A DNA stretch of 64,000 bases, from contig JAFEMH010002433.1 of assembly GCA_022495995.1 (NCBI GenBank), positions 1 through 64,000 on the forward strand, read 5' to 3'. Below the pieces are notes generated by a model that worked only from the letters and a program-made list of their open reading frames with translations, did not search any database and was not told where the DNA came from. This stretch comes from Adenophora triphylla var. japonica. Taxonomy: Eukaryota > Streptophyta > Magnoliopsida > Asterales > Campanulaceae. Within the stretch, counting starts at the first letter, position 1. Every line of letters begins with the position of its first letter. This document shows positions 58,118-64,000 of the stretch, one piece after another. The position numbers and the translations under genes are program-made.

Positions 58118-58215
58118 ATAAAAAGATGGTAATTTTGGAAAATAGTTTCAAATGCGAGTTATTTTGGGAATTATAATTTTAAAATGAAATTATTTCAGAA
58201 AAAATCCAATTTAAC

Positions 58216-58403
58216 AACAAAAAAATAAAAAAAATCATTTTGGAAACGAGAAAATATTGTATACTATATACCAGTATTTACTTACTATCGTGATATAATC
58301 ATGTAATAGAATGTTACTATTCACAAACATGTAAAATATTTAAGTACATTCGTATTTATATTTTATAATATCATATAATAAGTTTTAGTGCATAAATACG
58401 GAT
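58216..58403. other. AT-rich spacer
   Basis: Short AT-rich gap between two MULE ends; nothing recognised. Confidence 0.5.
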
Positions 58404-58489
58404 TTTTTTCTCAAATAATTTATTTTTAAAATTTTATTTCCCAAAATGACACGCCATTGAAAATATTGACCAAAATGACCACTTTTTCG

Positions 58490-58900
58490 AAACTCGCCAA
58501 TTCCGTTAGAGATTTTATAAAATTTTCACTTAAACTCGCTAATTCGAATTATTTTCCTATTTTTTGTGTTTTACATAAATAATTTCGAGAATTTCGTGGA
58601 AATTTTATTAAAATTTAAATACGCTACTGTGAATAGCGAGTTCAATTTGGATAAATGATTAACTAATTAAGAGTTGTAATCAGTTTAAATGGAAAGGTAA
58701 AACTCGCTATTTAAAAGAGAGAGCTCGTTAAAAGACTCGCTAATCAAAATAGCGAGTTTAGGGAAATCTGTTTTTATTCATAAACATATAACACACACAA
58801 AACACACAAAACAAATAAAGAAACAACAACAGAGAGAGGGAGAAATCGGCAGTGAAGAACAGAGAGGGTAAAACTCGCGAATATCAGTGGCGAGTTCAAA
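58490..58900. repeat. Hairpin array with ACTCGC arms
   Basis: Units at about 58496-58520, 58552-58572, 58617-58642, 58700-58728, 58734-58759 and 58871-58896 (AACTCGCGAATATCAGTGGC and following). The core ACTCGC is shared with the neighbouring MULE but inner arm and loop differ. Confidence 0.7.
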
Positions 58901-59243
58901 TTCGCTAGTGTAAGTCATTAATTTCATACTCCCTCCTATTTTCGAATCAGTTTTGCAATTGATTCAACCTAGGATTTTCAAAATTGGTTTATTTGGGTGT
59001 TTTTAAAATTGATTCAACCTAGGTTTTCGATCTGATTGATTTATGAGTAATTCTTTTTACTTGATTAGTTATTCTTGATTTTTATGACATTGTTGGTTAA
59101 ATTATGATTTTTGTTAGTTCAATTAGGTTTTTCGTTAGTTAAGTTAGGTTTTTCGCTAGTTAAGCTAGGTTTTTCTTTAGTTGAGTTACTATTTTTGTTA
59201 TGTTGAGTTTTAAATTTGATCAATTTTGTGTTTTGTGTTACAG

Positions 59244-59970
59244 ATGAATGCAGAACATCAACACGGGGAGCTTCTTGAGTCGTTTGTTGATCCGGGGCCT
59301 CTACAACGAGATATTTTGAGATTACAGGATAAACATCGAACTGAATACAATTGGGTCGGAAGACATGTTGAGAAGTTATAATTTCGTCGTGGTTTGACTC
59401 TGCCGGAAGTGTTGAATGCGAGAATCCAAGAGAGACTAGTAATAGCAATATTCTATGGGGTTTACAAGTTAGGAAAAATCACGTATGCTTGGGGTTTTCT
59501 TATAACGTTGGTTGAGCGATGATGTCAGGAAACTCATAGTTTTCACTCCCCAGTTGGTGAGATGACTATTAGTTTAGAGGATATGGGTATGTTTTCAGGT
59601 TATCGATTAATGGACTTTTTGTTACTGATTATAACACCACGAGATTGCTTCAGGGTTGGTGCGACTTATGTGAGGAGTTATTAGGTGTTAGACAACCCGA
59701 GAGTGAGATAGAAACATGGTTGTTGAAACTTAAGTGGCTTTTACATCATTTTCCCAATTTTGGTAAGCTTCCAGAAAATGTGACACAAGATATAATCAAT
59801 AGATATACATGTGTGTACATATTGGTAGCCCTCGGGTTGATTGTGATGCCTGATCACAATAGTAATGAGGTGAAGTTGATTTATCTCCCAGCGCTTAAAT
59901 ATATCGATAAGATACATGGATATAGTAGGGATAGTGCTGCTTTGGCCTTTCTTTATGTAATATACTGAAT
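59244..59970 (+). pseudogene. Plant mobile domain (PMD/MAIN-like) gene remnant
   Basis: Starts with ATG 59244 after a T-rich intron-like stretch ending TTACAG. Reading pieces: ESFVDPGPLQRDIL and LQDKHRTEYNW, the conserved FHSPVGEMTISLEDMGMFSG (family: 'FHLPxGEMTITLxDVxxLLGL') at about 59540-59600, WLLKLKWLLHHFPNFGK, CVYILVALGLIVMPDHNSNEV and YLPALKYIDKIHGYSRDSAA (59645-59968). The first stop comes after about 45 codons (TAA near 59380), and two frameshifts follow. PMD proteins such as MAIN and MAIL1 act in genome silencing and meristem maintenance, and PMD genes are also known in transposons. The TIR upstream suggests a transposon copy. Confidence 0.85.
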
Positions 59971-60244
59971 TTTTCAAAAAATAAAATAAAAAATAATAAT
60001 AAAAAATATATAAATTAACCAAGTAGTTAATAAATAAAATATCTAATTAGAATTAAAGAGGTGGAGTTGATAAGTAAAAAGAATAGTTATCTGGTTAGTG
60101 AGGAGTTAGATATAAGTGGGGAGTTAGTTATGAGTGGGGAGTTATTGTATTGGTGTAAAGGAATATCTGATCATGGGTAAAGACTCTAATAAGTATAAAT
60201 AGTGTAGTACTGCTTTGGAAATAGTTTCCATCACTAATATTAGA

Positions 60245-60312
<68 letters not shown>

Positions 60313-60573
60313 TTGTGGAACAAGAGCATTGAGACAGAAGTTTTGGGTTCTTTAAGGTACATTTTACATCTGATATTCTTTGGGTAGAATTATTTTCTAC
60401 TATTAATGGTACTATATGAATGGTTACTTCTCTAACTGTGGGTGAGGTTATATTGTAGTGTATTGGTTGAAGCATTGTACTATGATATGAATTGGTCTCT
60501 GTATATCTAATTGTTACTCATGGCTGTCTAAAGTGAAAAGAAAAAAATGACATAAAAGGACAAAGATGGATAC
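59971..60573. other. Spacer with (GA)n microsatellite
   Basis: AT-rich DNA, then a (GA)n run at 60246-60307. No gene recognised. Confidence 0.6.
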
Positions 60574-61989
60574 TGTTAGGCCCAATTGGTTGAAAAACAG
60601 GCTAGAAGGGGGCGAATAGCCTGATTAAACTTCTTTTCTAAAACCTTTACAAAATAGCCAAGTAACTTATCACAAGCTAAACATATAGTAACCAGTTACG
60701 CAGCGGATAAAATATTACTAGTTTACTCACACAAAAGTGATCAGTTAAGTAAAGAGGTTTCAAATGAAAGTAAGTTAAAATATCATGCAAGTTATATTCC
60801 AATGAAAAAGACAAACAAGCAGTTAAAGGATTCAAAGGTTGTAACCGGTGATAGAGTTCAACCGGTTACAAGGACAAGAAATAATGATCAAACAAACAAA
60901 CAAATAAACAAGGGGACACGGTTATTTGAAGAGGTTTATAGTATTAAATAACTGCTACATTCTCTACCAAGTTTGGTCAAAACTTGGATTTGTGAAAGAT
61001 GCACTATTAATGTTACTAGTCTATTACAAGTTGCAAGCTTTATGATTGAAAGCTGCCTAAAGGAAAGTGATCACTAATGGATTGTGATACAAGATTTGAC
61101 CAGGTGTTTTCAAGAGATGTGTTCACAAGTTGAACTGATTTCTCTTGGGTGTATAGTGTGATCAAACAATGTGTTTCAGACATAGTCTTGTTGGGAAACA
61201 CTTAAAGCAAATGATTGAGTGTGCACAGTGTATGTCCTAACAAATAATATAGTGAATATGAGGACTGATTGCTTTGAACTTCAATGCTTAAACACTTGCA
61301 GTTCTTGAAATCTCACTCTCAAAGTATTTAATGCACTAAACCTCTTCAATGCTCTATGGAAGGTATTTATAGTGATAAAAAATTGAGCTGTTGTCTTTGA
61401 AGGAGTTGAAGGGATGACTTGGTCTGACAAGCATTTAATGAAAATATCTTCTACATTAAATGCTTGAGATTTGAAGGACAAGCATCTTAGAAATTTCCAC
61501 TGGATAAAGAGGTTGATGTGAGTACTGGTAACTTGAACATTCCTGAAGTAGTTACTGATAAGGCGGCAACAAAGTCTTCATACCAACTGTTCTACCAACT
61601 CTAGCTAAGTTGTGGGCTGAGTAGGTGAGAACATTAAATGCTTCAACTGAATGAAAGCTTGTTGAGGAAGCTTGACTGGTTGCAACAACTTGAGGAGCCT
61701 AACCGGTTGATTGACTCAACCGGTTGATGGGTTTGGTCGACTAAGGCATGACCGATTAAGGAGTCAACCGGTTGAACAAGTTAAGTCAATAACATCTTAG
61801 AAAATCTCTAGGTCTTCAAGTCTTCCATCTTTGAGAAAATACAACAATAAAAACACTGGCACTAGCACTAAGGGATCCTAAGGTACATAGAAAAATCTAA
61901 TTGGTCTAGTTAAAATTAGGGGTTCCTCAATAATTCTTATAATGATTGGGATTAAGCAATTCTTAAGCTATACATATATTTGACTAACA
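60574..61989 (-). repeat. 3' LTR of a minus-strand LTR retrotransposon (SIRE-like copia?)
   Basis: Bounded by TGTTAGGCCC and GACTAACA, a TGTTAG...CTAACA pair typical of LTR ends, about 1.42 kb. In element orientation it is preceded by the purine tract TTAGGAGGAGAT. It contains a minus-strand TATA box (TATAAATA at 61364-61371). Many CAACCGGTTGA motifs occur at 61680-61780. The other LTR is beyond the window. Confidence 0.7.
61364..61371 (-). promoter_or_regulatory. LTR TATA box
   Basis: TATAAATA on the minus strand inside the LTR, about 620 bp from its 5' edge in element orientation. Confidence 0.5.
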
Positions 61990-62001
61990 ATCTCCTCCTA
62001 A
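61990..62001 (-). promoter_or_regulatory. Polypurine tract
   Basis: AATTAGGAGGAGAT in element orientation, directly before the LTR. Confidence 0.65.
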
Positions 62002-62337
62002 TTTCTTAAGTCCAATCATCCTAGGTGTACATCTTTTCTTAACTTAGTAAAAGAATAATTAAGAGTTTATCTTTTAATTTTGTCATTCCCTAAGTCAAGT
62101 GACAACTTAATGTAACCTACAGAAATCTTACAAAATAAAGACATAAATTAAATAAAATAGATGAATGAGACAACCTGCAAATTTAAGGAGTTAGTAGAAG
62201 TGAAGTCATTCAAAAATATAAAGGAATTCAAGAAAGCAAAACAAAGAAATGACAAGGTTGAGGGTAAAGAAATTCTCATTGATTCATAAGGCTGCAACCC
62301 GTTGGAAAGTAAAGACATATATCTCATCGGTTACACT

Positions 62338-63371
62338 CTATATCTCTGTAGCAGGATCGGTTGAGGTGACCTTGTCCTTTGATGAAGTTGTAGCCGATGC
62401 AACCGGTTCAGACTGAGATCTTTTAGCTTTCTTGGATTCCTTCTCTTTCATTTCTTCTCTCTTCCTCTTCTTCCTTTCAGACTTTCCAGACTGACTGCTA
62501 GCAACCATCTTTAGCAAAATTTTATTTTGAGCTTTAACCTTGACCAATTTAGTATTTGAATCTTTAAGTTGAGCAGATAGGTCACGAATTTTTAAATTTG
62601 CTTTATTCAGCTCATCAGTTGCTTCAATAAGGTTGGATTGAACGAATACAGCTTGATCACATAACTCCTTGTTGGTATGGGTTGAATTTGTCAGTTCTTT
62701 AACATGTTCAGTTATAGTGGCATCTTTATCATTCAGCTTTGCCACAAAATTGCTTATAGCCATTGCAAATCCAGTTTCAACTCTGGATAATCTTCTTTCT
62801 TCCTTCTCCTGATTGGACTTAGCTAGCCCATCTATCAGTGCATCATGAAGTTCAATTAAATCTTGCACAACGGTTGGCCTTTGCAGATCAGCATCTTCTG
62901 AGAGAGCAGCAACCGATTGGAGGGGAGACTGAAGGATGGCTTCGGTTGAAGGAAGATCGTCATGGGAGCATCGGTTGAAGTAGAGGCTTGACTGGTTGGA
63001 GAAGAAGCATCGGTTGGGGAGACTGGATCGGCTGAGGGAGAGACTTGACCGACTGAGGGAGAGGCATCCATATCAATAGCTTCATCTTCAGAAGAAACAA
63101 CCAATACTTGGGTAATAAATCCATTATTTTCTAGGCTCAACCCTATGGCACACTCAATCTTATTGGCTTCCTCAAATGCCAAAACAATCAACTCAACATC
63201 TTGAGAGGAAAAAGGTATGGCTTGCTGCCTTAACCTGATCAAATGACCCATCCTCAAAAAGTTGAGTAGCTGGAAGGCATGTCTGATATTACTTTGAGGC
63301 TTGACACTTCCATCATCTCTTCTCACAAATAGTTGAGGCACCTGGGGCATAAATCCCACCATCATTGTCAC
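62338..63371 (-). pseudogene. 3' open reading frame of the LTR element, coiled-coil protein (env-like position)
   Basis: Two overlapping frames, 63371-62856 and 62868-62338, look like one protein with a frameshift near 62940: the downstream frame can be read back as DLQRPTVVQDLIEL. The N-terminal part has LFVRRDDGS and a Leu-rich helix, then a Ser/Pro/Thr/Asp-rich stretch. The C-terminal half is a long predicted coiled coil (VKELTNSTHTNKELCDQAVF, then KANLKIRDLSAQLKDSNTKL) ending in a Lys/Arg-rich patch (KSERKKRKREEMKEKESKKA). The position just upstream of the 3' LTR is where SIRE-type copia elements hold an env-like ORF. Function unknown. Confidence 0.5.
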
Positions 63372-63374
63372 CTC

Positions 63375-64000
63375 AAAGGACTAAGAAAATATCTTTAATT
63401 CCAACACCTTGGTCATACGACCGTTCAAGGCTAAGTAACGGATAAATATGTTGTCGGAAGCGAGGTCCCAAGTTTTGCAAAATGGTCGCTCGCCGCGTTC
63501 TCGCGCGCGATCCTGGTAATTTCACCAACTCTTCATTCCTCTTCTCAAGGGCATCCTTTTGCCCGCAGAGCTCATCCCGCGTCCCTTTGGCCTTATCTAA
63601 AGATTTATTGGCATCTTCTAGACAAGCAAAGAAATCCCTCAGATCTCCCTCCTTCTCAGACAGAGAGGCAGTCAGAGTCTTAACCTTCTCCTATGCCTTA
63701 GCCAAAGCCTTGGTCTTGTCAGCCAAAAACTTGGACTGATCAGACAGGCTGGCAGCCTGCTCGTCATTGATCTCCCTCATTCTCATGGACTTTTTGGCCA
63801 TCTGCGAGCAGATAAGTAAACAGTTAGCAGTTTGCGGTCAGGGAGGTGATGGTTCAAGCATCACAAAGTTTGTTACCTCAATGGCCATTAAGCCCAAATC
63901 TCTGGACAAGGCGGCGGAGTTCATCTTGGATACCACGGCCCCATAGAAATCCGGGGCATAGAGCCTATTCAATGCTCCCTGCCCGATCACGGAGTTGTAG
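63375..64000 (-). pseudogene. Coiled-coil gene fragment with one intron
   Basis: Minus strand. The first piece (64000-63878) reads SVIGQGALNRLYAPDFYGAV, then NSAALSRDLGLMAIE, and is followed by an intron with GTAACA...CTCGCAG borders. The second piece, from MAKKSMRMREINDEQAASLS (about 63801), is a coiled coil (SLSEKEGDLRDFF, KAKGTRDELCGQKDALEKRN). It contains one TAG in place of Gln near 63690 and ends at a TGA near 63377, close to the next ATG at 63371. The style resembles the coiled-coil tails of plant gypsy-type transposon proteins. The upstream part is beyond the window. Confidence 0.45.

Larger units (their letters stand above)
53855..58215 (+). mobile_element. MULE with long TIRs and MuDR-type transposase remnant
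   Basis: Element 53864-58206. Nine-base duplication CAATTTAAC at 53855-53863 and 58207-58215, exact. Terminal inverted repeats of about 270 bp: left 53864-54140, right about 57930-58206, sharing CCAAAATAACTC, TTTGAAACTATTTTCCAAAA and AACTCGCTACA hairpins. Transposase between 54423 and 56800. Complete in structure, but coding capacity is lost. Confidence 0.95.
58404..59970 (+). mobile_element. Left part of a related MULE carrying a plant-mobile-domain gene
   Basis: The first 80 bases (GGATTTTTTTCTCAAATAATT... then TTTCCCAAAATGACACGCC) align well with the TIR of the preceding MULE (GGATTTTTTCTGAAATAATTT...TTCCCAAAATAACTCGC). Hairpins with ACTCGC arms follow (58490-58900), then the PMD gene. 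No matching right TIR is seen before 60.5 kb, so the right end is deleted or too diverged. Confidence 0.65.

Overview
This window is nuclear DNA from a flowering plant, most likely a eudicot. The evidence is two ordinary plant genes with plant-type splice sites (an STT3B oligosaccharyltransferase subunit and a RING-H2 E3 ligase), Stowaway and Tourist MITEs, and Ty3/gypsy, Ty1/copia, hAT, Mutator-like (MULE), Helitron and Harbinger-type sequences. The species cannot be told from the sequence. More than three quarters of the window is transposon or transposon debris, much of it nested.

Layout. 1-12.4 kb: most of a decayed minus-strand Ty3/gypsy element of the Tat/Ogre type. It has a tRNA-Arg-like primer site, one 1.42 kb LTR with a clear TATA box and four GGTCCGTACGGACC palindromes, a broken gag-pro-pol, and antisense genes (one DUF7745/plant-mobile-domain-like) downstream of pol. 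12.7-17.7 kb: a complete but mutated Ty1/copia element with both LTRs, PBS, PPT and a GATAC target-site duplication (TSD). 18.2-24.1 kb: a 2 kb tandem duplication next to a Helitron helicase tail. The helicase is split by a TTA-flanked MITE, and that MITE is split by an hAT element that captured a CRM-domain exon. 25.4-32.8 kb: the STT3B gene, six coding exons, with MITEs in its introns. 33-39 kb: many MITEs and a short spliced minus-strand gene of unknown function, one of whose introns is filled with MITEs. 39.5-43.3 kb: a degenerate hAT element. 46.7-47.8 kb: the intronless RING-H2 gene on the minus strand. 48.0-53.6 kb: a second hAT element inserted about 170 bp upstream of the RING start codon and carrying a nested 2.15 kb MULE. 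53.9-58.2 kb: a MULE with long terminal inverted repeats and a decayed MuDR-type transposase. 58.4-60 kb: a MULE end of a related family carrying a plant-mobile-domain gene. 60.6-64 kb: the 3' LTR and upstream region of a minus-strand LTR element, probably copia (SIRE-like), plus a coiled-coil gene fragment.

Most notable structure. Three MULE-type elements carry arrays of short hairpins just inside their ends. The nested MULE has TCGTRT-loop-AYACGA units. The other two have ACTCGCTACA-type or ACTCGC-type units. The arm sequence differs between families but the layout is shared. The copia and gypsy LTRs also contain clusters of perfect palindromes, and the gypsy LTR palindrome GTCCGTACGGACC recurs near both ends of an unrelated hAT element. 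These arrays are the best candidates for something undescribed: transposase-binding arrays, replication or cruciform structures, or small-RNA precursors.
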